Source: Coprinellus micaceus (Eukaryota > Basidiomycota > Agaricomycetes > Agaricales > Psathyrellaceae). From it: a DNA stretch of 64,000 nucleotides. Location of the stretch: positions 1,240,001 through 1,304,000 of the forward strand of contig OX596342.1 of the NCBI GenBank assembly GCA_951394405.1, in the 5' to 3' direction. A program made the position numbers and the translations under genes. Below the pieces are notes generated by a model. The model was given only the letters and a program-made list of their open reading frames with translations, did not search any database and had not been told where the DNA came from. This document shows, piece after piece, positions 35,826 to 47,614 of this stretch (position 1 is the stretch's first letter; each line of letters begins with the position of its first letter).

Positions 35826-38800
35826 TTATCTTTGCCTCCCTGGCATCTCGGCATCTGGTGTGGGTCCATGTTTGACTGTTAGCCTTTCAGTCGCTGCGAT
35901 GTACCTTAGGAGGATGTGAGTATACTTCTCGTTGCTGAATACATTCTTGAGGTTTCTTTTGGCGCCTTTATGTCCCTTGTCCATTTTCTGTCGGTGTTGT
36001 TTGTATGCCTTGCATGTGAAGAGGTAGTGATGGATCAATTCCTTTTTGTCATCATTGCACTGGTTGCATTTGTCTGACTCTACGAGTTTCCTCTTGTGTA
36101 GCCATTGGTTGAGGGGCATGTGTCCAGTTCTGATCTGTGTTAGTGCACATGCCAAGGGTCTCGTCATTGACCTCATAACTTTCCTGTACCGCTTTGGGGG
36201 GAATTGCTCATCTAGGGCATGGTACCATTGCGCTCTTTTCGATCCCAACCATCTGGCCTTCCATTTTACCTTCATGTCGGCCTTTGCTGCCTGTACAAGC
36301 GCCGATTTGCTGATGGGAAGTGTTCTGTGGAGTATGTTAGGAAGCTCGGACATTCTCAATGACTCGCCTTTGGCCGCCTTCTTGGCTTCTAGGTCCATGT
36401 GCTCGTTGCGGTCCATGTCGCTATGGGCAGAGATCCATTTTATGGTGAATCTCTTTTTGGTGGTGTCGTTCGCGTCCCTTAGCATCTCTGTGAGCTCGTG
36501 CATGCCGTTCATGAGGTATTGCGCTGGGCCTGGCTGGTCTTTTATTGAGCATTTAATGACGCTCTGATTGTCGACAAATATTGTAGCTTTTTCGTTTTTG
36601 ATGGTGTCGTCATTTTGGGCCTGCGTTAGCAACCATACTGCCATCAGTGCACCTACCCATTTGGCGTCGTAGGTGGAGTAGTCGCTTCTGGGTCCTAGAT
36701 GATAGTGTAGGATCTTCCTGGGCTCGGGTTCATCGTTGAGGTACATTAGTGCCGCCGCCCCTATTTTGTTGCCAATTCCGGAGCCATCGGTGTAGATCTT
36801 TACCCTAGCTGAGTCTCCTTTTTCGCCCTCAATGGAATCCTGCCTAGTCTGGTCAATGTGAGAGTCGAATACCGGGATGTATGTTGGTGGCCTGCTTCTT
36901 GGTCCGATTTTTTCGATTGCGCTGGGTGGGATTTTGTGCATGTGGGCCATCACCGTGAGGGGGTAAGGGTTGTTGTGCCATTTGTCTTTGTTCATGTGGG
37001 CCGCCCATATGTGTAGGTTGAGGACATGTGAGCTGGGTAGTGTGCATAGTCGGATGTATGCACATTTGTGCTGGGTTTTGAGGAGGATTTATATGGGTGT
37101 CAGGTCAGCGTGTACATCCAGAGAGTCTCCGGCTGTCGCTTTGAGCGCTCCGGTTATGGCTATTGCCGCTGCCCTTTGGACTCTCTGTAGTTTTGCCAGT
37201 GCCATTACTGATCCTGTCCGTTTCTTTTTCCCTTCGGGTATTCTTGGTGGCTCGTACCAGATGTCAGCTGCATACATGATCTTCGGTATTCCTACCAGCC
37301 TGTATAGGTGTCTCATTAGCTCCGAGTTCAGCCCATACCTCGTCTTGGCTAGTCTTCTGAATAGGGCTACCCAGTCCATTCCTCATCTTGCCGCCCTGTC
37401 TTCTTGAGCCTTCCACTTGAGTTCCGAGTCCATCAGCACTCCCAGGTATTTGTATACCTCCTTGATTTCGATGGTGATGCCCTGTATTATCAGTCTTGGT
37501 GCCTTCGATCTCCTTCTCTTTTTGGCTTTTGATCTTGAGAAGTGTACGACTGCTACTTTCGTCATTTCAAACCTGGAGTTGTGTGAGTCTGCCCAGTCTA
37601 GCCCTCCTCCTTCTCGTTCCATCATGTCCTTGAGTGTCGTCATCGTTTCCTTGAAGTCGGCTCCAGTGGCCAGGAAGGCTATGTCATCAACATACCCTAC
37701 TGAGTCTTCGTTGGCATTCTGGCCTATTTCCATCATGTCGGCGTTATAGATAATGTAGAGGAGCATGGAGAGTGGGCAACCTTGCCCGATGCCATTGTCA
37801 ATGTCAATGAAGTTCGATAGAAAGTCGTTGAATCTGAGTTTTGTCCTCCTGCCGGTTAGCATGTTTTTGATCATATTTACGTACCTTTTGGGCATTCTTC
37901 TCTTCCTCATGTTGTGTAGCACCTTGCCTGGGGCTGCATTTGGGAATGCTCCCTCAACGTCTAGGAATAAGACTGAGGCCACTTGGCCCTTTCGCCACGC
38001 TTGCTTGATTCTCATTACCAGGTAGTGTAGGGCATCTGTCGTAGTTCGGTTTGGGCGTCCTCCGAAATGTGTGGAGGGGAGGAGCTCATGCTTTTCTATC
38101 AACCTAGACATGTCATCAGCGACTATTGAGGACAGCACTTTACCTATTGTTGAGAGCAGGGCTATGGGGTGATAGGCTTTTGCGGCTTGGTACAATGGGC
38201 GACCCGGTTTCCGCAGTACGCATGTTATTGAGTCTTTCCAACCTTGGTGGTATACATTGAGGTCAAATATGGTGTTGAATATGATTGCGAGTTGGGGGGC
38301 TAGGACGTCAGCACATTTCTTGAGGACCACGTTTGGGATTCCGTCAAGGCCAGGCGCCTTGTGTGGAGCGATCTTGTCGATGTGCTCTCTGACTAGTTTT
38401 TCAGTGATAGGGAGTGCCAGTTCAAGTGCTGGTGGGTACTGGAAGTCTTCTGTCGCTTGCTGTTCTTCTAGCATTGGCGGTGGTGGGGGTTTCATGAAGA
38501 ATCCTTTGCCGAGTACCTTTGCCTTGCCTTCATTAGTGATATGAGTGATTTCGGTCTCACCTACTTTCTCCACTAGTGTCGGCATGCATGCTGCAGTGCC
38601 ATCTCCCACAGGCAAATTGAGGTAGCGGTTGGTGATCCAGAGTGTGGTGAGGTCTGCGTCGTTTAGGAATGTTTCCCAATGGTCCTTCTTGGCCCTAATG
38701 ATTTCCAGCACATATTCGTTCATGTGCTTTCGGAGCTCGTTGTGGATGGGGTGGTCTGGGATTGCTCACAGCTGCTTAGCCTGTCGCAACAGGTCTTTCT

Positions 38801-39863
38801 TCCGGTCTCTCATTTCAGTTAGCAGCTTGCTCCACCATCTCCTCACGTAGTCTGAGGGGATTGTTGTTGGAACATGTTGAGAAATTGTGTCCTGGATCAT
38901 TTTTGTTAGTATGTCCACCCGTTCGTTGAATTCCGCCTCCGTCGTGATCGAGTTGTCCTCTTCCAAGCCCATGAGTTCCATCTTTGCCCTGAGGTCTTGA
39001 TTGAAGGCTTCCCAGTCCACTTCTTTGAAGTTCAGCTGCATTTTGGGCTTATTTGTCGACTTGCGGATGTCTAGTATTGTCGCAATTGGGTAGTGATCCG
39101 TGTGGGGGGGCTGTTCTGTTGTTCGGACGTCACATGCAATGAGCCTATCATGTATGGCGTCAGTGCAGAAGACGTTGTCAGGGCGGGACTCAGCTTTGGT
39201 GACGAAGTGTCGTGGTGTTTGTATGCCCCTGGGGAGGGCCATATGCATTCCCCATTCTGAGAGCATAAGGATTAGCAGGGCGGCAAGGTTTTGAGCCTGT
39301 GATGTGAGTAGTCTTCTGTCCACTTCATTCTCCCACATGCTATGGTGTCTGTTAAAGTCGCCTGCCCAGATAACGTGTTTGCCATCTCTGTAAAGTTCAT
39401 CCTCATGGTTGGTGATGTAGTCTTGGAGGGTGTTCGTTGTTTCGTGGTGCTTGCAGTTGTTGTAGACATTGAATATAGTTAGTTGCCCGAAATCGTTGTC
39501 TGTCAGCCTTATTGCTGTGATGTCCAGGGAGTCGTCTACTTTGACTGTGTGCCATGTGTTGGTGCTTAGCCACTCACTTACCCATATTCCCGATCGACAT
39601 CCGACGTTCGGATCGATGTCTGCTCTTGCCTTCTTTGATGGATATACGTGCCGGAAGCCTCTCGGTGTTGCGATGTTTCTGTAAAAGTTAGTATAGGGTT
39701 CTTGAAGGAGGACTATGTCCCAGTTCTTTTGGAGATTGTTGTTCAGCAGCTCGGCTTGTGCTTTCTTCGACTTGTTGAGGTTTATCTGTATTATTCTTAG
39801 ATACTTACCATTGTATTGTTGCTTGTCGTGTTCTGGGTTTATTCTATTGGTTGTTCTGTTCAT
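35826..39863 (-). pseudogene. LINE-C ORF2 (AP endonuclease, RT, RNase H) with nonsense mutations
   Basis: On the minus strand the first piece (39863-38766) is the endonuclease: LRIIQINLNKSKKAQAELL, VLLQEPY, VIWAGDFNRHHSMWE and HTDHYPI. The second (38723-37383) is the RT: APGLDGIPNVVLKKCA, GRPNRTTTDALHYL, VLFLDVEGAFPNA and the catalytic GYVDDIAFLA. Further pieces carry GKKKRTGSVMALAKLQRVQRAA and RNase H (VKIYTDGSGIGNKIGAAALM, WISAHSDMDRNEHMDLEAKK), ending in a CNQCN..H..C zinc motif. In-frame stops lie at 38766-38768 (TGA), 37383-37385 (TGA) and near 37,090 (TAA). The two TGA codons look like former CGA codons. Confidence 0.85.
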
Positions 39864-40063
39864 TGGTTAGTTGTGTAGTTGGCTCACAGTGCGGCTTGGG
39901 CTTGGGCCAGCGTGTCTGTCAGGTTCGGGTCCTCCTCCCATGCTGAGCCCGGCGGGATCGGAGGGGGGTTCTGTGAGCCTGGGAGGAAATGTGGATGATC
40001 TGGCCAGGGGGGGTATGCTGTTGGCTGCCCCAGCGGACTTGGGCCATGTCCGGTTTGCCTCCT

Positions 40064-41341
40064 TCATTGCACTAGGTTCCACGTGTTTTCCCCCTCCAAT
40101 GGTATCGGTGTTCCTAATGGGTTAGTATTGGCGCCTGATAGGGAGGGATGGGGGGCCAGAGTTCTGACTTCCGTGGGGTGACGGCTATCCATTGTGCAAT
40201 CTTCTTTACGTGTCATGTTGAGTGTCCATGGGTTGTTGATGGAGTTGAAGTAGGAGCTCACCGTGTCTGGGTTCTTGTCTTCCCATTTGCGGTGTTTCTG
40301 TTTCTGGAGTTTGCATCTGTCCCAGCTAGAGGCTCCATGTCCGTTCTTGCAGCAGCAAGCGCACTTTGGCTCTAGGGGGTTCGGGCATGGGCTGATAGGG
40401 TACTGGCCTGTGTGTCCCTCTTTTCCGCAATGGCCACAAGCCTTCGGTTTTGTGCACACGGCGGCCCTGTGACCCCACCCTCTGCAGTTAAAGCAGATTA
40501 GGGGTTCTTGCCTCGCTTTTACAACCTCTTTCCACTGGTTGTTCAGGTCGAATGTTAGTGGGGAGAACTTCAGTACTGTGAGGTATGCCCTGTAGGCTAG
40601 TTTGGCGTTGAGTTTATTTGCTAATGTCTGAGTGCGTTCCCCGGCCTGTAGCCATTGCATTGATTTGTCGTCTTTCATTTCAATAACTATCAGTCTGCCT
40701 GTGCTGATTCTTTCTACTGTTTTCGTGGTTACGGTTGGTGGGGCACCCATCGCCTTGTGGATGATGCTGTGGATCTGGGCTTTTACCTCGACGTCACTGT
40801 TTTTCTTCAGCACCTCAGCGCCAGTGTTCGTGAGTCGGAACCTGACCTTCAGGTTTTCAATCGCTGCCTTACCGGCTCTCCTGGGGTCAGCTGCAATTGT
40901 TAGGGCCCTACCGCTATTCGTTCCCACTGCTGCATTGTTGGTGATTGAGTTATGAACTTGTTTTGCAGTGTCTCTTGCTTCACCCATTGCCTTCTCTGTT
41001 TGGGTGGCTATCTTCCCTACTTCCTTTTCCACCCAACCCTTGAGATCCTCCGTTGTCTTCTTAAAACCTTCGCTGATCTGGTTGTGTAGTGTAGCGTAGC
41101 TGTCTTTATACTTACACATTAAAAGCATAATAGCTTGTACTGAGGACACCATTATGGTGGTCAACATTAGTTTCTGCTGTCCCTCTTGGAGGATATTGTC
41201 CTTTGCCCATGCGTTGGCTGTGTTTATTAGTGTATCCATGCTGTGAACTTCTTCCTTACCTGTAATTACCTTTGCTTTGATCAAAATGTTCAAAGCTTCC
41301 TCCTCCGTTTCGGCCACTTTATGTGATGTGGGTCCTAGCAT
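40064..41341 (-). CDS. LINE-C ORF1, nucleic-acid-binding protein with zinc knuckles
   Basis: This is an open frame of 425 codons. A helical N-terminal half (KKTTEDLKGWVEKEVGKIATQ) is followed by an RRM-like middle (RLIVIEMKDDKSMQWLQAGE). Zinc knuckles then follow: CFNCRGWGHRAAVC, CGHCGKEGHTGQ, and a third Cys-rich unit CCCKNGHGASSWDRC, at about residues 280-340. This protein would bind the element RNA and form the ribonucleoprotein particle. An overlapping open frame (39867-40082) covers the space before ORF2; I cannot say whether it is used. Confidence 0.8.
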   Translation of the reverse strand: MLGPTSHKVAETEEEALNILIKAKVITGKEEVHSMDTLINTANAWAKDNILQEGQQKLMLTTIMVSSVQAIMLLMCKYKDSYATLHNQISEGFKKTTEDLKGWVEKEVGKIATQTEKAMGEARDTAKQVHNSITNNAAVGTNSGRALTIAADPRRAGKAAIENLKVRFRLTNTGAEVLKKNSDVEVKAQIHSIIHKAMGAPPTVTTKTVERISTGRLIVIEMKDDKSMQWLQAGERTQTLANKLNAKLAYRAYLTVLKFSPLTFDLNNQWKEVVKARQEPLICFNCRGWGHRAAVCTKPKACGHCGKEGHTGQYPISPCPNPLEPKCACCCKNGHGASSWDRCKLQKQKHRKWEDKNPDTVSSYFNSINNPWTLNMTRKEDCTMDSRHPTEVRTLAPHPSLSGANTNPLGTPIPLEGENTWNLVQ

Positions 41342-41702
41342 TGTCTTCTCTTTTGTTTGTGGGCTGCTTGGGTTGCTCTGCTGTGCTGCGGTCGCGGTCC
41401 TGTGACTTGTCTGGCTCGCAGAGCGCAGCGATGCTGATGTTCCGCTTCACGCTGGCAGTTCTGATGGTGAACTTGACAACGCATTGGGCTTCTGCTTTCC
41501 TTTCTTGCTTGACAGGCTCATGCGCCGGTGGGTTTGGTATGTTATTACTCTATTCCTAATGCTCTACAAGGTAGCTGAGGGTCCCTCCCTGCTTTTGAGC
41601 TTGCTCTGGGCGTGGGAAGAACATGTGTACCTTGTGATAAGAGATCAAGGAGAGTTTCTGGTGAGAGCCTTGGTCGAGTAGTATCGGATGTGCTCCTTGA
41701 AG

Positions 41703-44398
41703 GCACCTAGGTCACCCCAGCTGGCCGGCTCTAAGCCGGACCCAGCTGGCCTCGGCTCCCCGGCTTAGAGCTGGCCAGCTTGGCAGGCAGCTGGGCTGGG
41801 CTGGGCCAGCTGGGTCCGAGCTCAGCTAAAAATGGGTCAGCTCAGCTGCGGGCTGGCACATATCCAGCTGAGCTGAGCTGTTCCCAGCCAAGCTGAGAGT
41901 CGTCCAGCTGATGCGAGGAGCTGAGCTGCTCACACTGTGGGAGCTCAGCTCCAGCATGCGAAGCTCAGCTCAGGTACAAGTGCTCCCCATCGTACCAGGC
42001 TATCCAGCTGAGCTGGACCCTACAGCTGAGCTGACACCCAGCTGAGCTCAGCTCAGGTGTTACAGTCACACTGTGACAGATGTGACCAGTGTGTGATACA
42101 ATAAACAATGACAAACATGACAAACAAACAAATGGTGATGTCATACATATAAAAATAGATATGATATCATGCAGATCATGATGTCATATATGCCACACTG
42201 TCAATGATGTCATGAAGATCTGAGATCGGAAATGACACTCATTTAGATAAGACTACACAAAATCACATGCCTGATATCAGAGTCAATTCTTGGCCGATAA
42301 GGATGATTTTGGTATCATTAGAAAGCCCTTGTCAGCCTCTATTTGGATATGTGTATTGCGAAGTCAAATTCGGCTCCCACGGATGCAAAATGGCAGGTTT
42401 CAAAATTCTAGGTTTGCGAGGACACTGTTTCCATTATTTTGGCACACAATGTGATATGTGAACAGGAGGGCATGTACTACCACATGACTACACATAACAC
42501 ACTGGGCCTCAGGAGTATTTGGATAATTAGAAGACAGGTTTTGCCAGTAGAGCCAAGTGGACACATGCAATGTGATCGCCCTGCCACCTGCTACCACCCA
42601 TAAATCACACAAGAGCACACCCTTAAATTTCCCTCACCCCATAGGATGGTATGCAAGGACCAGTACCAACATGTGATGATCCCATACACACTGGGGTTCC
42701 TACGTATTTGGGTTATTAGCAAACAGACTTTGACATTGGGCGCTGGGAAACACATGCAGTGTAATCACCCAGCTATTCTCTATCACCAATAAATCACACA
42801 AGAACCCCTCATCAAATTTACCTGACCTCATATGGTGGTGTGGATGGCACATGCGTGCTTGTTCTATTGCATGGGCTTTTGAACAGATACTTTTGGATCA
42901 CCCAAAGCTATTGGGACAGTGATCCCACATGGTATAAACCACAGCTCCAAGTCCCAGACCAGCACCATCCATTGCAATCAGGTGTCAAGCAAGTTGTGCG
43001 AAACGGACATATTGCGGATTTGGGGCGCCCATAATGGTTCCCACGCTTTATGGTTTTAATAACTTGGGGGAGGTCATTTACAAATACGAATCTCAAAAGA
43101 CACCTAAGCAAACAGACCACCCATTACCAAGATATTGACCAAACCGCCCATTGGGTACCAGTTGTAACCCAAGTGCAAAGTTGTCCAGCACAACTGCCCC
43201 AAGTCAGCACTGTTCCTCCTATATCCTGAGCATGTGTGGTCCATTTCCTTTCCGATCTTTTGTATTCTGCATCTTTTTTGAATCTGGATTTTATGTGCAT
43301 GGTGGTTTGTCTTCCCACAGTCTCCATCGTACTGAACGGACATGCATATAGCTGTTGCTCATCATTTTTGGAACTTTGAGCTGAATTCAGCAGGACTGGT
43401 GTGGATTTAAGATGGGGGAGATGTTGCTAGAGGTGTTGCAGGACACATGTAACACTTCTCAATATGTAGGGTGTCATTCAAAGCTTTATGGGGCCATGAA
43501 ATGACCTTCACACATGCAGATCACTAGGTTTTTACAGTTTTCAGTTGTTTTACAAAGATCAGGTATAGATAAAAAGGGTATGAGGGCTATTGTGGAAGCC
43601 CTGCACCACTCCCATTCCACCAATACAACAGACATGCATGAGATAGCTGGCATTGAGATGGAAACTGGGCTCGCAAGCACCCAAATCATGAGAAATAGAT
43701 GAAAATGCTGATTTTTGACAGTTATATTGATGGTATTCAAACGATGTTACGCACATTGAAAAGCCCCAAACGAGGGCTTTCGAACGATACCAAAATCACT
43801 CTTATGGGCCAAGAACTGAATGTGATCGGGCTCATCGCAATCTGTTCATTTCTTATCTAAATGAGTGTGACATCATCCTGTGCCTGAAAATCATGACCTC
43901 ATTGATAGATCTTATCACTATGACATCACATTTATTTTTAGCTTGCATGATGTCATAATCAAATTTGGCGAGGTGTGACATGGGCATGACAAACAAATAC
44001 AAACATACACAAAGTGTGACAGGAGCGTGACAGGAGCTCAGCTTCACAGCTCAGCTAGGCAGAGCTAGCTGAGCCGTCTAAGCTCAGCTGGTGCTAAAAA
44101 AAAGGAATCAGAAATAATTACAAGTGCGGAGCTGGGCTACCCCCAGCCCAAGCTGAGGGTGACCCAGCTCTCCCCAGCTGGCTCAGCTCAGCTTGCATGA
44201 CAGCTCAGCCCACTGTCAATGAGCTGAGCTACCCCTGCGCTCAGCTCAGCTCCACGCCCAGCTCAGCTATTTTAGCTGAGCTGGACGCCAGCTGGCCCAG
44301 CCCAGCCCAGCTGCCTGCCAAGCTGGCCGGCTCTAAGCCGGGGAGCTGAGGCCAGCTGGGTCCGGCTTAGAGCTGGCCAGCTTGGGTGACCTAGGTGC
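41703..44398. mobile_element. 2.7-kb foldback element with long AGCT-rich inverted repeats
   Basis: Both ends read GCACCTAGGTCACCC inward (41703 on, and the complement ending at 44398). High-identity inverted repeats continue for about 150 bp, full of AGCTGG, CCGGCTTAGAGC and AGCTGAGCT motifs. Diverged but alignable inverted repeats extend to about 42,340 on the left and 43,760 on the right (for example GATTTTGGTATC and CTCATTTAGATAAG in inverse order), so each arm is about 640 bp. The centre has no coding frame I recognise. No clear target duplication is visible, and about 1.1 kb of the host LINE-B is missing at the site. Confidence 0.75.
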
Positions 44399-45051
44399 AT
44401 GTAGGGCTCCCCAAAGCTGGTCGAGATTGTGACAGGGCTGTCCGTTGTATTGGATAGCCTCGCACAGCGGGTTCTTGTGCTCCTTGACCCAGTCCATTAG
44501 GTCCCAGGGGCGCTTGTCTGTTTCTGAGATATCTTTGATGCGTTCATCAAAGAACTCTCGCCTTGTCTTCTTTGCAAGACGTCGAAATGCACCTCGAGTT
44601 TCAGCAGAATCATCCGCTTTCCCCTCGTCGTACGCCTTCTGACATTCGTCAGTCCACCACTTTTTTGAGCGGGGGGTAATAATGTACTCTTCAGAGTGGG
44701 CAAACCACGCATCAGAGAACACCTTCTCAATAGCCACAGAGAGTTCCTCCACTCCTTCTGCGGTATTGAGATCGTACAGGTCGGAGAGACCAGGCATCTC
44801 CTTTTCGACCTGCATAAAGAACGGGGCCACTGCATCCTCCTTGAGGGTGCGGCCCTTGATGCGTTCAGCATGGTTGCTGAGTTTGATAACAGACGACAAC
44901 AGGTAGTGATCCGAAGTCCCCTTGAGGTCCAGGTCCCTCAGCGGTGCAGCTGACAGGACGTAGGCAGGTTGAACGAACACCATGTCTATTACGGACTTGA
45001 TATTCGTGTCGGCGTAGGACACATAAGCGGGTCCTGGATTAACAGGTGGGG
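44399..45051 (-). pseudogene. LINE-B ORF2 fragment (endonuclease end and linker)
   Basis: On the minus strand it encodes PPVNPGPAYVSYADTNIKSV, APLRDLDLKGTSDHYLLSS, AHSEEYIITPRSKKWWTDEC and RREFFDERIKDISETDKRPW. This matches LINE-A residues about 185-410 and the LINE-B copy at 63.5-64 kb. It is the upstream continuation of the LINE-B copy seen at 33,976-35,262, separated from it by the foldback element and LINE-C. It begins exactly at CCCCACCTGTTAAT (45038-45051). Confidence 0.82.
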
Positions 45052-45362
45052 TTCTTCTTTGATCGGATGCGCTCCTTCAAGGAGCACATCCGATACTATT
45101 CGACCAAAGCTCTCACCACTGTAATGGCGATGAGGATGCTTGGTAATTCCACTCGAGGGCTGTCGCCCAAGAACAAACGCATCTTGTTCCGAGCGTGTGT
45201 GACACCAATCTGCACGTACGGACATAGATTGTGGTACTATGAGGGCGCCAAAATCCAAGGCGCACTCAAAATTTTAACCTCCATGCAGCGTAAAGCAGCA
45301 TGCTGGATAATAGGGGTGTTTTGTACGTCTCCTACTGGGGGAGTGGAGTGCCTTGCAGGCCT
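45052..45362 (+). pseudogene. LINE-B ORF2 fragment in the opposite orientation
   Basis: On the plus strand it encodes FFFDRMRSFKEHIRYYSTKA, GNSTRGLSPKNKRILFRACV and GGVECLAGL, then stops where the copia 5' LTR begins. It is head to head with the minus-strand LINE-B fragment on its left. It is a short 5'-truncated piece of the RT C-terminal region. Confidence 0.8.
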
Positions 45363-45605
45363 TGTTGGAACTTGGTGACTTGGTGACTCCACCCTTATCC
45401 ATTCACAGATCCCCCTTATCCATCATGATCTTGCCCTTCATCAGTTATCTTGATCTAATTGGACTTAGTTATCATATCTGGATCATCTAGCATCATGTGA
45501 CCTGATTCCTCTGTATCAACACTCCATGTATTGCCCTGAGGCCCCTTAGTTCAGTACTCTGACCTAGAGGCTTCAGTGTCCCTGCCCCCAGTTACACTTT
45601 GTACA
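45363..45605 (+). repeat. copia 5' LTR (243 bp)
   Basis: It starts TGTTGGAACTTGGTGACTTG and ends CACTTTGTACA. It lacks two stretches found in the 3' LTR: about 10 bp near the start and about 57 bp that include the second copy of the AGTTCAGTACTCTGACC unit. Confidence 0.85.
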
Positions 45606-45623
45606 AGTTATGAGCCCCGCGCT
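45606..45623 (+). promoter_or_regulatory. Primer-binding site, probable initiator-tRNA-Met half-molecule type
   Basis: The bases just after the 5' LTR, AGTTATGAGCCCCG, are complementary to CGGGGCTCATAACT. That has the form of the anticodon stem-loop (CAT anticodon) of eukaryotic initiator tRNA-Met. Drosophila copia primes from a cleaved initiator-tRNA half at this same region. The assignment is inference from the match. Confidence 0.55.
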
Positions 45624-46311
45624 CTGAAGACCTCCTTCGTCGTTGTTTCTGCGTTCACCCCACTGCGTACACGTCCCTCACTCGTTCCCCAACGTTTCAC
45701 GCGTCTACGCCCGCCGGTTCTCTCGCAATCGGCCTCCCAATTCTCGACGACTTTGACCCTCGTTTCCCAGCCTCCCTTTGCTGCTGGCCCCTTGCTGTCT
45801 CGCCCAGTCAACTCGACGCCAGCGTTTATAGCGTCCCTCTTGTTCCCTGCCACGTAGCTTGCCAGCTCATCGCAGGATCGGCCCATCTTTCCACAGCCCC
45901 AACTCATTGCCTTTGGGGTTCCCTTTGTCTTCGCTATTTCGTACCGCCTGCTCGGTTCCCTCGGTTCCTCGGTTCCGCACAGGCTCACCGGTACGGTCCC
46001 CTACTTGCTCCCGCGATTTGGACACATCAGCCGCAGCCTGCCACGTCATACGACTTGTTCTATTCTGGGTGTTCAACTCGGTCCGATCTCCCTTCATGTT
46101 CTTTTGCTGATTGCGAGTCCGCTGTCACCTGCACACCCTTCCTTCAACGTTCAACGCATCCCTCGCACCATCCTCGACACGTCACCGCAATGACTGAACC
46201 GCCAACTGCAGCCCCTTCGACGCTGCGACACATTCTTTCCCCCCAGCCTCAACTCTCTCCCATCTCCCTTCCAGGCAGATCGATATTCGATTGTCTGTAG
46301 CAGCTCTCCCC
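45624..46311 (+). other. copia leader region
   Basis: This is the untranslated leader between the primer site and the gag start codon, rich in C and T. It has short open frames but none that continue into gag in phase. It presumably holds packaging signals. Confidence 0.45.
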
Positions 46312-46621
46312 ATGGCCTCATCAGGACCAAACTTTCTCAAACTCGGTGGGACCAACTACCCTTGCTGGTCTGGCGATATGGAGGCCTGGCTCAAGGCCTG
46401 TGGCCTGTGGCGCATCGTTATGGGTCTCAGTGCATGCCCTACCTTTGCCTCTATTGCCCCTACCACTTTGGACACCGAATCTTCGACCCCTGGCTCCACT
46501 GTGAAAGCAAAGAAGGCCGCAGCAGCAGCTGCTGACCTCAAGGATGCTTGGGAAGCGAAGGCTATGGAGATGCAGGATGCCTGGGATCAGAAGAGTGATA
46601 AGGCAGCTGGTTGGATCTGGC

Positions 46622-47614
46622 GAGTACTTTACTGTGCCCCACTTCTCCAATTGGACCCCATTGGGTATCCAATGGGGTCCATTGGAGTCCAATTGGGGTT
46701 GTTGGGTAGACTGCCCCCCAAATTCTATGCCATTGGGCCTAGCCCACCCCAACCAACCCCAATCTACCACCCAAAATTCACACATTGGACTCCAATTGGA
46801 CCAAAAATAACAGTTTCCCCAGCCTAGACTCACAAGACACCATTGGGTTTGCAATTTGGGGTCCATTAGACAAAATCTCATTGGACTCCAATGGAGTTCC
46901 AGTGGGGACCCATGACCCAAGTGGGGCAAAAGCGTGGGTATGGGAAACTGTGGCTGTGCTATTTTGACATATGATATCATTCTGTCACATTAATTCCGGA
47001 AAAATCGGGAAAATTACCGAAAATATTCCCATCATTCTTGTTTGGGAAGTATGACATCATAATTATTATGACAAATTTGACATGTAACCTTATTCCACCA
47101 CATTAATTCTGGAAAATTCTGGAAAAATACTGAAAAAATTCCTATCTTACCTGTTTATGAGATATGATGTCATGCATATGTTGATTTGATGTCAGGGCTG
47201 ATCCAAAATCTAAAGACTGGTAATTTGATTCAGTTACTATATTTGCATTCAGGGGGTCTGATATGAGTGTGATGATAACTGGTGACAACTGTGGGAAAGA
47301 TAATGATTTCTCACACAGCCTACAGTTGCATAAAAGACAGATGTGGCTAGTATCTCATTGGACTCCAATTGGAGTCTAGTTGGAGTCCAATCACTACCAA
47401 ACATTTCACCCTGGAGTCTGGACAGAGTTGGTTGGACTTGGTTGGACTTGGGTTGGAGTCCAATTGGAGTGGGCTGGGGTGGGCTAGACTTGGTTGGGGT
47501 TCATTGGGTTTCCACTGGACTCCAATGGACCCCAGCCCCCCCAGGCTGGATATCCAATGGGGTGGCTGGACTCCAATGGAGTCCAATTAGACAAGTGGGG
47601 GAGTGTGAAGTACT
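46622..47614. mobile_element. Non-autonomous TIR element, AGTACTT family, copy 2
   Basis: This copy is 993 bp, with ends GAGTACTTTAC..GTGAAGTACT and a perfect 9-bp duplication GGATCTGGC (46613-46621 and 47615-47623). It lies in copia gag between KAAGWIW and LSLEEDVRTLV. Its body matches copy 1 at 24,569-25,646, including the GGACTCCAATTGGAGTC palindromes at both ends. A 9-bp duplication suggests mobilisation by a Mutator-like transposase. Confidence 0.85.

Larger units (their letters stand above)
35263..41658 (-). mobile_element. LINE-C, near full-length non-LTR retrotransposon (6.4 kb)
   Basis: On the minus strand it runs from about 41658 (5') to a poly(A) tail seen as T residues at 35263-35277. 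It is flanked by TGGTGAGAGCC at 35252-35262 and 41659-41669, a target duplication of 11-13 bp, inside a LINE-B copy. Layout: 5' leader 41342-41658, ORF1 40064-41341, ORF2 35826-39863, 3' UTR 35278-35825. The domain order endonuclease, RT, RNase H fits the Tad-like group common in fungi. ORF1 is open, while ORF2 has at least three stops, so the copy is inactive. Confidence 0.85.

Noticed and set aside
45052..45362. Twin-priming 5' inversion of LINE-B
   Set aside because: In twin priming the inverted part should come from upstream of the non-inverted part. Here it comes from downstream (RT C-terminus versus endonuclease), so a separate copy or a later inversion fits better.
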